36,313 nt of DNA from Cytophagales bacterium (lineage in GTDB: Bacteria > Bacteroidota > Bacteroidia > Cytophagales > Cytophagaceae), in NCBI GenBank assembly GCA_004294225.1, contig REBA01000031.1:1-36313 (forward strand), read 5' to 3'. A model generated the notes under the pieces. That model was not told the origin of the DNA and made no database searches. It saw nothing but the letters and a program-made list of their open reading frames with translations. Below, in pieces: positions 1-8,529 of this stretch; position 1 is the stretch's first letter, and each line of letters opens with the position of its first letter. The position numbers and the translations under genes are program-made.

Positions 1-8
1 TCATAACT

Positions 9-1199
9 ATGTACAAAAAACTTCAACCTTTTTTAGAAAAAGAACTAAACGCTATCAAAGAAGCAGGTCTTTGGAAGCGTGAGCGCATTATTACCACGCC
101 ACAAGGGGCGGATATTAAAACGCAGGATGGCCGTGCCGTGATAAATTTTTGTGCCAACAATTACCTTGGACTTTCGTCTCATCCAAAAGTGATTGAAGCT
201 ATCAAAAACCAACTAGACCAATACCTTCACCTGATGGTCTATGGCGAAGTTGTTCAATCGCCACAAGCCTTATTAGCAAAAGCCATTAGTCAAACACTCC
301 CTCCTTCATTAGACAATATCTATTTTGTAAACTCAGGGAGTGAGGCAATTGAGGGAGCCCTAAAACTTGCCAAACGATATACACAAAGAAGTGAAATTAT
401 CTATTTTGAAAATTCTTACCACGGTTCTTCGCACGGTGCACTTAGCATTATGGGCAATGAATATTTCAAACAAGCATTTCGCCCATTATTGCCCAATACC
501 AGAATGATTAGGTTAAATCAAATTGAAGACCTAGATTATATTACTAAAGAAACTGCCTGTATAGTATTAGAAACCATTCAAGGGGAAGCAGGTGTAAGAA
601 TTCCAGATACAAATTATATTAATGCACTCGCCACAAAATGTAAATCTACTGGTACATTATTGATACTTGATGAAATCCAAACTGGCTTTGGAAGAACCGG
701 GAAATTCTGGGCTTTCGAGCATTTTGACATCCAGCCCGACATTCTAGTTTGTGCCAAAGGAATGGGAGGAGGAATGCCCATAGGAGCATTTATCTCTTCA
801 AAAACAATCATGAATTCACTTACCGAAAACCCTGTATTAGGGCATATCACCACATTTGGTGGTCACCCTGTAAGTTGTGTTGCCTCTCTTGCAGTTATAG
901 AAATATTGAGAGAAGAAAAACTCATTGAGCAAGTAGCTTGTAAAGCAGAAAAAATAAAACAATTGCTTCATCACCCCAAAATAAAAAGTATTAGAAACAT
1001 GGGTCTGATGATGGCTGTAGAATTTGAATCTTACCAAATTCTAAAACCTATTATCGACCAAGCTATACAACTAGGAGTATTGACCGATTGGTTTCTTCAC
1101 TGTGATAACGCTATGCGAATTGCACCTCCACTCACCATCACAGAACAAGAAATCGAAGAGGCATGCCTATTCCTATTGAATGCAATAGAAACTGCCTAG
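9..1199 (+). CDS. Class III aminotransferase with a KBL-like N-terminus (probable chimera)
   Basis: 396-aa PLP enzyme. From about residue 58 onward it matches the acetylornithine/ornithine-type class III aminotransferases: a NSGSEA motif that holds the cofactor phosphate, an LDEIQTGFGRTG segment with the PLP-ring aspartate, and the Schiff-base lysine in CAKGMGGG followed by PIGAF. Residues 1-58 do not look like that family. ITTPQGADIK and NFCANNYLGLSSHP are typical of 2-amino-3-ketobutyrate CoA ligase (glycine C-acetyltransferase, kbl). The two parts meet at HPKVIEAIK (58-66), a motif I recall in both families. Total length is normal for the aminotransferase. Bases 61-180 have 58/120 G+C and Arg codons CGT/CGC; bases 181-300 have 49/120, and later Arg codons are mostly AGA. 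The reading frame is open throughout. Substrate cannot be assigned. The start lies 8 bases from the window edge, so the promoter is not visible. Confidence 0.85.
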   Translation: MYKKLQPFLEKELNAIKEAGLWKRERIITTPQGADIKTQDGRAVINFCANNYLGLSSHPKVIEAIKNQLDQYLHLMVYGEVVQSPQALLAKAISQTLPPSLDNIYFVNSGSEAIEGALKLAKRYTQRSEIIYFENSYHGSSHGALSIMGNEYFKQAFRPLLPNTRMIRLNQIEDLDYITKETACIVLETIQGEAGVRIPDTNYINALATKCKSTGTLLILDEIQTGFGRTGKFWAFEHFDIQPDILVCAKGMGGGMPIGAFISSKTIMNSLTENPVLGHITTFGGHPVSCVASLAVIEILREEKLIEQVACKAEKIKQLLHHPKIKSIRNMGLMMAVEFESYQILKPIIDQAIQLGVLTDWFLHCDNAMRIAPPLTITEQEIEEACLFLLNAIETA

Positions 1200-1202
1200 A
1201 TT

Positions 1203-1298
1203 TTTGTCTGTTTTATGCAATTTGCTGTATTCAAAAATGACAATTTGTCTATTTTAACTGATTGTAAATAACAGAAAATAGACATTTTGTCTATAAAT
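1203..1298. promoter_or_regulatory. Repeat cluster (TTTGTCT copies) upstream of clpB
   Basis: Three direct copies of TTTGTCT start at 1203, 1244 and 1286, that is 41 and 42 bases apart, close to four helical turns. The first two extend to TTTGTCT(G/A)TTTTA with one mismatch. A 10-base inverted copy, AAAATAGACA at 1275-1284, pairs with TGTCTATTTT at 1246-1255 across 19 bases. The cluster fills most of the 152-base gap before clpB, so a role as operator for this heat-shock gene is plausible but inferred. It is not the CIRCE element (TTAGCACTC-N9-GAGTGCTAA). No clear TAnnTTTG box was found for clpB. Confidence 0.4.
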
Positions 1299-1351
1299 GC
1301 GATTTGGAAAGGAAATTGAAAATATAAAGCCAAACAGAAATAAAAAAAACT

Positions 1352-3997
1352 ATGAATTTCAACAACTATACCATCAAATCGCAAGAAGCTATTCAGAAAG
1401 CAACCGAAATAGCTTCCAATGCAGGGCAACAAGCCATTGAAACTGGACACCTTCTAAAAGCCATTCTTATTTCAGAAGAAAATCTTATCAATTTTATTTT
1501 CTCTAAATTACAAATCAACAAAGCTAACCTAGAACGTAAGTTAGAAGACACCATTAGCCAGTATGCAAAAGTAAGTGGCGGAAGCCCCTATTTGTCAAAT
1601 GAGGCAATGGCTGCACTTAATAAAGCTACTAGTTATCTCAAGGAATTTGGAGATGAATATGTGGCCATAGAACACCTCTTATTAGGAATATTAACAGGTA
1701 AAGACAAAGTAGCTACCCTCATGAAAGAAGAGGGATTCAATGAAAAACAACTCAAATCAAGCATTAAAGAATTAAGAGGAAATTCCAAAGTAACAGACCA
1801 ACACGCCGAAGGTAAATACAGGTCATTAGAAAAATATTCTATTAATCTTAACGAACAAGCAAAAGCAGGTAAGATAGATCCAGTAATAGGCAGAGATGAA
1901 GAAATCAGAAGGGTATTACAAATACTATCTCGTCGTTCTAAAAACAACCCTATACTTCTTGGCGAACCAGGAGTAGGTAAAACAGCCATTGTAGAAGGCT
2001 TAGCTCAAAGAATAGTGCAAGGAGATGTTCCAGAGAACCTAAAAAGCAAAACCCTAATCTCATTAGACATGGGGCTTTTAGTAGCTGGAGCAAAATACAA
2101 AGGAGAATTTGAAGAACGCCTAAAAGCCGTAATTAAAGAAGTTACAGATTCTGAAGGAGAGATTATTCTATTTATTGACGAGATACACACCCTTATAGGA
2201 GCTGGAGGTGGCGAAGGAGCCATGGATGCCGCCAACCTTCTTAAACCAGCATTAGCAAGAGGCGAACTACATGCCATAGGAGCCACAACCCTTAAAGAAT
2301 ATCAAAAACATATAGAAAAAGACAAAGCACTTGAGCGCAGGTTCCAATCTGTGATAGTAGATGAACCAGATATGCAAGATGCCATTTCTATTCTTAGGGG
2401 AATAAAAGACAAGTACGAGCTACACCATGGAGTAAGAATAAAAGATGAAGCCATCATATCTTCTGTAGAGCTTTCTTCAAGATACATCAGCGATAGATTT
2501 CTTCCTGACAAAGCAATAGACCTTATGGATGAAGCTGCCGCAAAATTAAGGTTAGAGATAGATTCTGTTCCCGAAGAGTTAGATGAAGTTCAGCGAAAAA
2601 TCATGCAATTAGAGATAGAAAGAGAAGCCATCAAAAGAGAAAATGATAAAGACAAAGAAAATGTGCTTTCTAAAGAAATCGCAGATCTTACCGAAACCAG
2701 AAATGCCTTAAAAGCAAAATGGCAAGAAGAAAAATCTTTTATCACCGAAGTTCAAAAAGAAAAAGAAAACATAGAACGATACAAACTAGAAGCCGAACAA
2801 GCCGAAAGAGCAGGAGATTATGGAAAAGTAGCAGAAATCAGGTATGGGAGAATTAAAGAAAGTGAATCAAAACTAGAAGCACTAAAAACACAACTTGATT
2901 CACATAGCGATGGAAACAGCATGATGAAAGAAGAAGTCTGTGCTGAAGATATTGCAGATGTTGTAGCAAAGTGGACAGGAATCCCTGTATCTAAAATGCT
3001 TCAGAGTGAGAGGGTAAAATTACTTTCTCTAGAAGCAGAACTTAGCAAAAGAGTAGCAGGGCAGGAAGAGGCGATAGCTGCAATAGCCGATGCAGTAAGA
3101 AGAAGTAGAGCAGGGCTTCAAGACCCTAAAAGACCTATCGGTTCATTTATATTCTTAGGAACTACAGGAGTAGGAAAAACAGAACTCGCCAAAACCCTTG
3201 CTGAATACCTTTTCAATGACGATAATGCGATGGTGCGGATAGACATGTCGGAATACCAAGAAAAACATGCTGTAAGTAGATTAATAGGAGCACCTCCAGG
3301 TTATGTGGGATACGATGAAGGTGGTCAATTAACAGAAGCTGTAAGAAGAAAACCATATTCTGTAATACTTCTTGACGAGATAGAAAAAGCACACCCAGAT
3401 GTATTCAACATATTATTACAAGTGCTAGACGATGGGAGATTGACAGATAATAAAGGTAGGGTAGCCAATTTTAAAAATACCATTATTATCATGACTTCTA
3501 ATATTGGAGCACATCTTATCCAACAAAATTTTGATGAGCTAAAAAGTAAGATAGATAACTTAGGAGAAAACACTCGACCATACCTAGAGGAAGAATTCGC
3601 AGAGAAAGCAAAAAAAGAAGTTATTGAATTATTGCGAAAAACAATTCGACCAGAGTTTCTAAATAGAATAGACGAAACAATAATGTTCAAGCCACTTTCA
3701 AAAACAGAAATAAGAAAAATAGTAGATATACAATTCAAGCAGATTCAATCAAGATTAGAAGAATCGGGTATAAAAATAGAAGCTACAGATGAAGCCTTGG
3801 CACACTTAGGTCAGCTAGGCTTTGACCCACAATTCGGAGCAAGACCTCTAAAAAGAATTCTTCAAAAAAGCATTATGAATGAATTATCTAAAGAAATCTT
3901 AGCAGGAAAGATTAAGAAAGATTCCATAATTGGCATCACGCTTGATGATAAAAAATCTTTTCAATTCATCAATCTAGATGAAATAAGTTTGAAATAA
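1352..3997 (+). CDS. clpB: ATP-dependent disaggregase ClpB
   Basis: 881-aa AAA+ chaperone that threads aggregated proteins through a hexameric pore, working with DnaK in the cytoplasm. The length fits ClpB. In order: an N-terminal Clp repeat domain (about 1-145), AAA-1 with Walker A GEPGVGKT at 204-211 and Walker B in the [10 protein letters not shown] segment, a long charged coiled-coil M domain (about 400-525) which separates ClpB from ClpA and ClpC, AAA-2 with Walker A GTTGVGKT at 603-610 and [13 protein letters not shown], and a C-terminal D2-small domain containing FGARPLKR. The ATG at 1352 gives the standard N-terminus ([16 protein letters not shown]). It stands alone between the aminotransferase and the convergent amt operon. 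The 152-base upstream gap carries spaced TTTGTCT repeats that may mediate stress control. Confidence 0.98.
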   Translation: MNFNNYTIKSQEAIQKATEIASNAGQQAIETGHLLKAILISEENLINFIFSKLQINKANLERKLEDTISQYAKVSGGSPYLSNEAMAALNKATSYLKEFGDEYVAIEHLLLGILTGKDKVATLMKEEGFNEKQLKSSIKELRGNSKVTDQHAEGKYRSLEKYSINLNEQAKAGKIDPVIGRDEEIRRVLQILSRRSKNNPILLGEPGVGKTAIVEGLAQRIVQGDVPENLKSKTLISLDMGLLVAGAKYKGEFEERLKAVIKEVTDSEGEIILFIDEIHTLIGAGGGEGAMDAANLLKPALARGELHAIGATTLKEYQKHIEKDKALERRFQSVIVDEPDMQDAISILRGIKDKYELHHGVRIKDEAIISSVELSSRYISDRFLPDKAIDLMDEAAAKLRLEIDSVPEELDEVQRKIMQLEIEREAIKRENDKDKENVLSKEIADLTETRNALKAKWQEEKSFITEVQKEKENIERYKLEAEQAERAGDYGKVAEIRYGRIKESESKLEALKTQLDSHSDGNSMMKEEVCAEDIADVVAKWTGIPVSKMLQSERVKLLSLEAELSKRVAGQEEAIAAIADAVRRSRAGLQDPKRPIGSFIFLGTTGVGKTELAKTLAEYLFNDDNAMVRIDMSEYQEKHAVSRLIGAPPGYVGYDEGGQLTEAVRRKPYSVILLDEIEKAHPDVFNILLQVLDDGRLTDNKGRVANFKNTIIIMTSNIGAHLIQQNFDELKSKIDNLGENTRPYLEEEFAEKAKKEVIELLRKTIRPEFLNRIDETIMFKPLSKTEIRKIVDIQFKQIQSRLEESGIKIEATDEALAHLGQLGFDPQFGARPLKRILQKSIMNELSKEILAGKIKKDSIIGITLDDKKSFQFINLDEISLK

Positions 3998-4032
3998 AAA
4001 AAGCACACTAGAGCAACCAACTCTAGCGTGCT
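3996..4032 (-). terminator. Rho-independent terminator of the glnK-amt operon
   Basis: Stem arms at 4002-4013 and 4021-4032 (12 positions, one A-C mismatch) enclose a 7-base loop. On the minus strand the stem is followed by seven T residues (complement of 3996-4002), which makes it a terminator for leftward transcription from amt. On the plus strand no T-run follows, so for clpB it can at most be a 3' stabilising hairpin. The T-run overlaps the last two bases of the clpB stop codon. Confidence 0.8.
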
Positions 4033-4052
4033 CAACCATAACCCCAAAAAAA

Positions 4053-5411
4053 TTACTTTAAATTAAAATTAGGATAAGCCTCCATACCATGCTCTTTGTA
4101 ATCTAGACCAGTGAGTTCGTCATCCTCAGGAATTCTCAAGCCCATTGTTTTTCTTAATATTCCAAAAAACAAAGCAGACATAGTAAAAGCTGTTACCCCT
4201 GCTGCAAAAATTCCTGTAAGCTGAACCAACAATTGATCTAAGCCCGACTTATCACCAAAAACACCAACAGCTAAAGTCCCCCAAATGCCACAAACTAGAT
4301 GAACAGAAAGAGCCCCAACAGGGTCATCAAGCTTGAACTTATCAAATAATATAACAGAAAACACCACAATTACTCCAGCTATTGCACCTATTAGAACTGA
4401 ATCCAATGGACTCATCACATCAGCACCAGCAGTAATGCCTACCAAACCCGAGAGAATACCATTCAGCACCATACTCAAATCATATTTTCTACTCAAAATA
4501 AATATGGTAATAGCAGCCATAACACCGCCTGCTGCAGCAGCCAGAGTAGTGGTAACAAACACATGAGATACGGCACCTGGATCCGCAGAAAGTACAGAAC
4601 CACCATTGAAGCCATACCAACCTAACCAAAGCATAAAGGTTCCAATCACAGCAGAAGTCATATTATGTCCAGTAATTGGCTTAATTCTATTGTTTTCATA
4701 TTTCCCTAACCTTGGTCCCAATAAAATAACCCCAGCAAGAGCTGCCCACCCTCCTACAGAATGCACTAAAGTGGAACCAGCAAAATCATGAAAACCAAGT
4801 GTATTTAACCAACCTCCCCCCCATTTCCAACTACCTATTACAGGGTAAACTAAAGAAACAAACAAAAGCGAAAAAACTAAAAAAGAATTCACTTTTATCC
4901 GTTCAGCTACAGCACCAGAAACAATAGTGGCACATGTAGCTGCAAACATTGCTTGAAAAAGAAAGTCTGTCCAATAAGTATAACCAATATTATAATCAGC
5001 AGATAATCCATTTTCAGGAAGGCTTAACCCGAACCCATAGAAACCAATAAAATCCATACTTTTCTCCCCAAAATGAGGATACATGAGACCAAATCCACAA
5101 AATGCAAATGTGAGTATGCCTATTCCAGGAATTACTGTATTTTTAAAAAGTACATTAGTGGTGTTCTTTGCTCTTGTAAGACCAGACTCTAGCGTAGCAA
5201 AACCAAGATGCATTATAAAAACAAGAGCAGTAGCAATAAGCATCCATAAATTATTCACTGCAAAAGAGTTTTCCTCTACTGATTTTTTCAACATCAATAA
5301 CTCTTGATTAGATTTTTCTAAAGCAAACCTTGTAGCTTGATGTAATGAATCATTAAGTGCTACTTGAAAAAGCGAATCTTGTTGAATCTGAAGTATTTCT
5401 TCTAAAGACAT
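4053..5411 (-). CDS. amt: Ammonium transporter (Amt/MEP/Rh family)
   Basis: 452-aa inner-membrane ammonium channel of the AmtB trimer type. The pore's twin histidines are visible as H217 (LVHSVGG) and H371 (SVHLVCG). The phenylalanine gate lies in FQAMFAAT (F156), and TRAKNT and DDPVGALSVH are family signatures. About eleven hydrophobic segments run from residue 53 to 420. Residues 1-52 are hydrophilic and heptad-like, with no cleavable signal peptide. E. coli AmtB instead begins with a signal peptide, so this tail may form a short coiled coil. It is the second gene of a glnK-amt pair, 9 bases behind glnK, the standard arrangement in which GlnK docks on and blocks the transporter. The C-terminal tail (about 421-452) is the cytoplasmic segment that GlnK would contact. 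A terminator follows. Confidence 0.97.
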   Translation of the reverse strand: MSLEEILQIQQDSLFQVALNDSLHQATRFALEKSNQELLMLKKSVEENSFAVNNLWMLIATALVFIMHLGFATLESGLTRAKNTTNVLFKNTVIPGIGILTFAFCGFGLMYPHFGEKSMDFIGFYGFGLSLPENGLSADYNIGYTYWTDFLFQAMFAATCATIVSGAVAERIKVNSFLVFSLLFVSLVYPVIGSWKWGGGWLNTLGFHDFAGSTLVHSVGGWAALAGVILLGPRLGKYENNRIKPITGHNMTSAVIGTFMLWLGWYGFNGGSVLSADPGAVSHVFVTTTLAAAAGGVMAAITIFILSRKYDLSMVLNGILSGLVGITAGADVMSPLDSVLIGAIAGVIVVFSVILFDKFKLDDPVGALSVHLVCGIWGTLAVGVFGDKSGLDQLLVQLTGIFAAGVTAFTMSALFFGILRKTMGLRIPEDDELTGLDYKEHGMEAYPNFNLK

Positions 5412-5420
5412 ATTATATAT

Positions 5421-5744
5421 TTAAATTTGACTTATTCTAATAGATTGATCTATAGAGGAAACATAAATCTTACCATCCCCCACTTGACCAGTATTTGCAG
5501 ATTTAGTAATTACTTCCACCACTTCATCTGCATCAATATTTGGAACTACAATCTCAAGAACTCTTCTAGGTACAACAGCCGCATTAATAATTGAAGTTCC
5601 TCTGTAAGAACCTTTGTTTTCGTTTTGAAATGTTACCCCATTTACCTCATAATAAGTAAAATATTCAACTCCTATATCATGCAAAGCCAACCTAACCTCG
5701 TCAAATTTTGATGTGCGTATGATGGCTTGAATTTTTTTAAGCAT
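5421..5744 (-). CDS. glnK: Nitrogen regulatory protein PII (GlnK)
   Basis: 107-aa trimeric PII signal protein, which senses 2-oxoglutarate and ATP/ADP and controls nitrogen-related targets. It has the PII start (KKIQAIIR..K.DEV..AL), a T-loop with the conserved tyrosine in GSYRGT, the LEIVVP strand and the TGQVGDGKIYV signature of the C-terminal PII motif. The T-loop stretch (FQNENKGSYRGTSIINAAVV) differs from the enterobacterial form, so uridylylation of its tyrosine cannot be assumed. It is the first gene of the glnK-amt operon, so the GlnK name rests on context as well as on the fold. The upstream 327 bases are very AT-rich. I saw no sigma-54 -24/-12 element there. Confidence 0.96.
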   Translation of the reverse strand: MLKKIQAIIRTSKFDEVRLALHDIGVEYFTYYEVNGVTFQNENKGSYRGTSIINAAVVPRRVLEIVVPNIDADEVVEVITKSANTGQVGDGKIYVSSIDQSIRISQI

Positions 5745-6071
5745 TATTAATATATTAGATTAGTTATAAAGTCTCTTTCAATAGTACTCTCCAGAATTAT
5801 TATTATTCATATAATTTAAATTAACAAAATAAATTCAAGAATAAAATTATTTGACAATTTTTTATTCATAAATATTAAATAAGTATAAATTTACTATATT
5901 ATTTGTTAATATTTAAACCACTTTTTATAAAAAAATACAATTTATTTATTAATTTAGTTTTTATATTACTTAACTGTAATTAAAATATAGAAACAACTTT
6001 TTTATAACTATTTATATACAATACACTTTGGCTTAGAAAAGCCATATTATATAAATACAAATATAGTCAAG
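5745..6071. other. 327-base AT-rich intergenic region between divergent genes
   Basis: The region separates the divergently transcribed glnK operon and the 117-aa orphan gene, so promoters for both should lie here. It is strongly A+T-rich with long A/T runs and has no open frame of note, tRNA or CRISPR unit. The only structure near the plus-strand gene is a 6-bp hairpin, TGGCTT-AGAA-AAGCCA at 6029-6044. Just before it lies TACACTTTG, which resembles a -7 box but has one extra spacer base. Confidence 0.6.
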
Positions 6072-6425
6072 ATGAAAAACATCAAACATCACGCTATTAT
6101 CGTAACGTGTAATGACAAAGAGGCATTGATATTGGTTAGGAATGAGATAATAAGACTTTACAAGTCAAACATGGAAGCCAAAAATGCTCAACAATTGGTG
6201 AGTCCAATCATTGATAGCCTTATTAATAAATATTGTTCTTTTTTTATTGCTCCTGATGGTAGCAAAGAAGGCTACGATGCTTCTGATGATAATGATAGGG
6301 TGAGAAAGAAAATAACAGATTTTTTGAATACCTTGATAGAATCAGATGGAAGCAACTCTGTAAAATTTGTAGAAGTTTACTATGGCACCGACGAGAGCTT
6401 AGCGGGAATAGAAAATAACAACTAA
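6072..6425 (+). CDS. Hypothetical protein, 117 aa
   Basis: I do not recognise this family with confidence. It is a small, soluble, acidic protein without signal peptide or membrane segment. Visible parts are a beta-rich start (HHAIIVTCND), a helical stretch (about 17-53), a central SFFIAPDGSKEGYDAS segment that looks like a conserved family core, and a second helix and strand (KFVEVYYGTD) before an acidic tail. The alpha/beta pattern suggests a compact single domain. It is monocistronic, preceded by a long AT-rich gap and converging with the AI-2E family gene only 3 bases after its stop. Codon use is like that of its neighbours, so it is probably a real gene. No function is proposed. Confidence 0.8.
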   Translation: MKNIKHHAIIVTCNDKEALILVRNEIIRLYKSNMEAKNAQQLVSPIIDSLINKYCSFFIAPDGSKEGYDASDDNDRVRKKITDFLNTLIESDGSNSVKFVEVYYGTDESLAGIENNN

Positions 6426-6428
6426 AAT

Positions 6429-7484
6429 CTATTTCATTTTTTCCTCTTCCCCTAATAAATATCCATAAGGTTTTAAGGAATTTACATTATCAAGCAATAC
6501 TTTTATCATCCCTGTAACTGGTATAGAAAGAATCATCCCTAAAACGCCCCAAAGTGCGGCACCAATAATTAAGACTAGAGTAGCAGCAAGAGGATTTATA
6601 CTTACACTTGAGCCTACAACTTTAGGGGTAATAAAGTTATTGTCGAGAAACTGAACAAATACACAAACTCCTAAGACACCAATGGGATACCAAATGGAAT
6701 CTTTGGTAAGCAATGCTATTAATATTGGAAAAATACTTCCTACTATTACCCCTATGTAAGGTACAATATTTAAAAAAGCCGCCAAAGTGCCAAACAATAT
6801 AGCATGCTCTAAACCCAAAATCATAAAACCAAATGAATTAAGCAGAGCAAGAATTATAATATCTATCAACATACCTTTTATGTATTGCTGAGAAACCATT
6901 GCAACCTTAGCGACAATAAATTTTATCTTGCGTTGGTTAGCAGCTTTAGAAATACTAGCAATGACCAAAATAAATCTTTCTTGATAATAGGTCATAAAAA
7001 ACACATAAATAGGTATTAAAAAGAAATCTGCCAGAAAAGCCCCTGTACTAGAGAATACATTCAGTATATATGTACTGGCATCTTGACCAATAAGCACTAG
7101 TTTATCATTAAACCAAGCTGTTTGCTCTCTTCTGCTGAACGAAGTATTTTTAGCAATATAGACTTGCAAATCATGTATTCTGCCTTCTAAATTTTTCTGC
7201 AATTCGGGCAAATCTTCTTGAAACGAATACAATTGATATACAAAAAAATAAAATAGAGCAATGATGACTATAATCGCTAGAACAATGCTTAATAGTATAG
7301 CAAACCATTTAGAAAATCTTTTCTTGCGTAGCCATCTAGAAATAGGCGATAATAAAAATGTGAAAAACAAGGCTATTGCTATAGGCTTTAGTATATCTTG
7401 TGCAATATACAAGCTATGGCATAGCATTATTAGAATTGCTAATACAAAAAAAAGTTTTACATACTTGGGATAGGCAGAAGTCAT
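6429..7484 (-). CDS. AI-2E family transporter (PerM/YdiK-like membrane protein)
   Basis: 351-aa polytopic inner-membrane protein of the AI-2E/PerM family (Pfam PF01594). Two hydrophobic segments open the protein, followed by a third and a charged, partly helical soluble segment (roughly 80-135), then a cluster of C-terminal membrane helices. The family hallmarks PYIGVIVGSIFPILIAL and the terminal GVLGMILSIPVTGMIK are present. Members have been linked to autoinducer-2 export or Na+/H+ exchange, but the substrate is not predictable from sequence. I chose the ATG at 7484. An in-frame GTG at 7502 would add six residues and has an AAGGGAG run directly before it, probably too close to act as a ribosome site. 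It is transcribed alone, between the orphan gene and pyrB. Confidence 0.92.
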   Translation of the reverse strand: MTSAYPKYVKLFFVLAILIMLCHSLYIAQDILKPIAIALFFTFLLSPISRWLRKKRFSKWFAILLSIVLAIIVIIALFYFFVYQLYSFQEDLPELQKNLEGRIHDLQVYIAKNTSFSRREQTAWFNDKLVLIGQDASTYILNVFSSTGAFLADFFLIPIYVFFMTYYQERFILVIASISKAANQRKIKFIVAKVAMVSQQYIKGMLIDIIILALLNSFGFMILGLEHAILFGTLAAFLNIVPYIGVIVGSIFPILIALLTKDSIWYPIGVLGVCVFVQFLDNNFITPKVVGSSVSINPLAATLVLIIGAALWGVLGMILSIPVTGMIKVLLDNVNSLKPYGYLLGEEEKMK

Positions 7485-7553
7485 ATAGGTAGATTTGAAC
7501 ACTCCCTTAAATTACAATTAATTATTTTCTAAAGAAATTATAAAAATCCCTTC

Positions 7554-8483
7554 TCAATTCTTCACCCCACCAGCTAATAAATAGAGAACTGCCATTCGCA
7601 CCGCTACTCCGTTTTCTACTTGATCAAGTATAACAGAATGGCTAGAATCGGCTACATCACTAGTAAGCTCTATACCTCTATTTATTGGCCCAGGATGCAT
7701 AATAAGAATTTCTTTATTCAAACTGTCTAATATTTCTTTATTGATTCCATAATAAAGCGAATATTCTCTCAATGAAGGGAAATACTTAATCGTTTGCCTT
7801 TCAAGCTGAATTCTAAGCACATTAGCCACATCGCACCATTGCAAAGCTTTTCTTAAATCTAGTTCTACTTTTACTCCTAAATCTTTTAGGTATCTAGGCA
7901 ATAAGGTATTAGGCCCACAAACCATCACTTCTGCATTTTGTTTCTTAAGTGCATAAATATTAGAAAGTGCCACCCTAGAATGCAGAATATCTCCAAAAAT
8001 ACATACTTTCTTACCTTCTACTTGTCCCAAACTTTCTTGAATAGAAAAAGAATCGAGCAAAGCCTGTGTCGGGTGTTCATGGGTACCATCACCAGCATTA
8101 ACTATGTTTGCTTGAATATGCCGTGCTAAAAAATGAGGTGCTCCTACACTGCTATGACGCATCACAATCATATCTACTTTCATTGCCAATATGTTATTGA
8201 CAGTATCTAGCAGTGTTTCTCCTTTTTTTACTGAGCTCGAGGAGGAAGAAAAATTAATTACATCTGCTGACAATCTTTTTTGAGCCAACTCAAAAGATAA
8301 TCTAGTGCGAGTGCTATTCTCAAAAAATACATTGGCAATGGTAATGTCTCTTAACGAGGGAACTTTTTTAATTGGTCTATTAATTACTTCCTTAAAATTT
8401 TTGGCGGTTGCCAATATCAAGGCGATATCTTCTTTAGTAAGATCTTTTATTCCTAACAAGTGTTTTACACTAAGTTGAGACAT
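7554..8483 (-). CDS. pyrB: Aspartate carbamoyltransferase catalytic subunit
   Basis: 309-aa catalytic chain that condenses aspartate with carbamoyl phosphate, the committed step of pyrimidine synthesis. Diagnostic motifs: FFENSTRTR (STRTR at 57-61, the carbamoyl-phosphate site), HPTQALLD in the middle, and HPGPINRGIEL near the C-terminus. Length matches class B/C catalytic subunits. It lies 46 bases downstream of pyrR on the same strand. That gap holds only a 12-base AATAATATTATT palindrome and no terminator-antiterminator fold, so the pair is probably co-transcribed. No pyrI regulatory subunit is adjacent. Confidence 0.98.
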   Translation of the reverse strand: MSQLSVKHLLGIKDLTKEDIALILATAKNFKEVINRPIKKVPSLRDITIANVFFENSTRTRLSFELAQKRLSADVINFSSSSSSVKKGETLLDTVNNILAMKVDMIVMRHSSVGAPHFLARHIQANIVNAGDGTHEHPTQALLDSFSIQESLGQVEGKKVCIFGDILHSRVALSNIYALKKQNAEVMVCGPNTLLPRYLKDLGVKVELDLRKALQWCDVANVLRIQLERQTIKYFPSLREYSLYYGINKEILDSLNKEILIMHPGPINRGIELTSDVADSSHSVILDQVENGVAVRMAVLYLLAGGVKN

Positions 8484-8529
8484 GTATTTAAAATTTATTT
8501 AAAATAATATTATTGACTTCTAAGCCTAT

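Noticed and set aside
1246..1284. Inverted repeat as a terminator of the aminotransferase gene
   Set aside because: The stem is A/T-rich with a 19-base loop and no T-run follows directly; the repeat pattern fits protein binding better.
614..2511. Minus-strand frames opposite the aminotransferase and clpB
   Set aside because: Shadow frames of strongly conserved plus-strand genes, with Ser/Pro/Ile-rich composition and no recognisable domain.
5745..6071. Sigma-54 promoter for glnK-amt
   Set aside because: I looked for TGGCAC-N5-TTGC on the minus strand and found no acceptable match.
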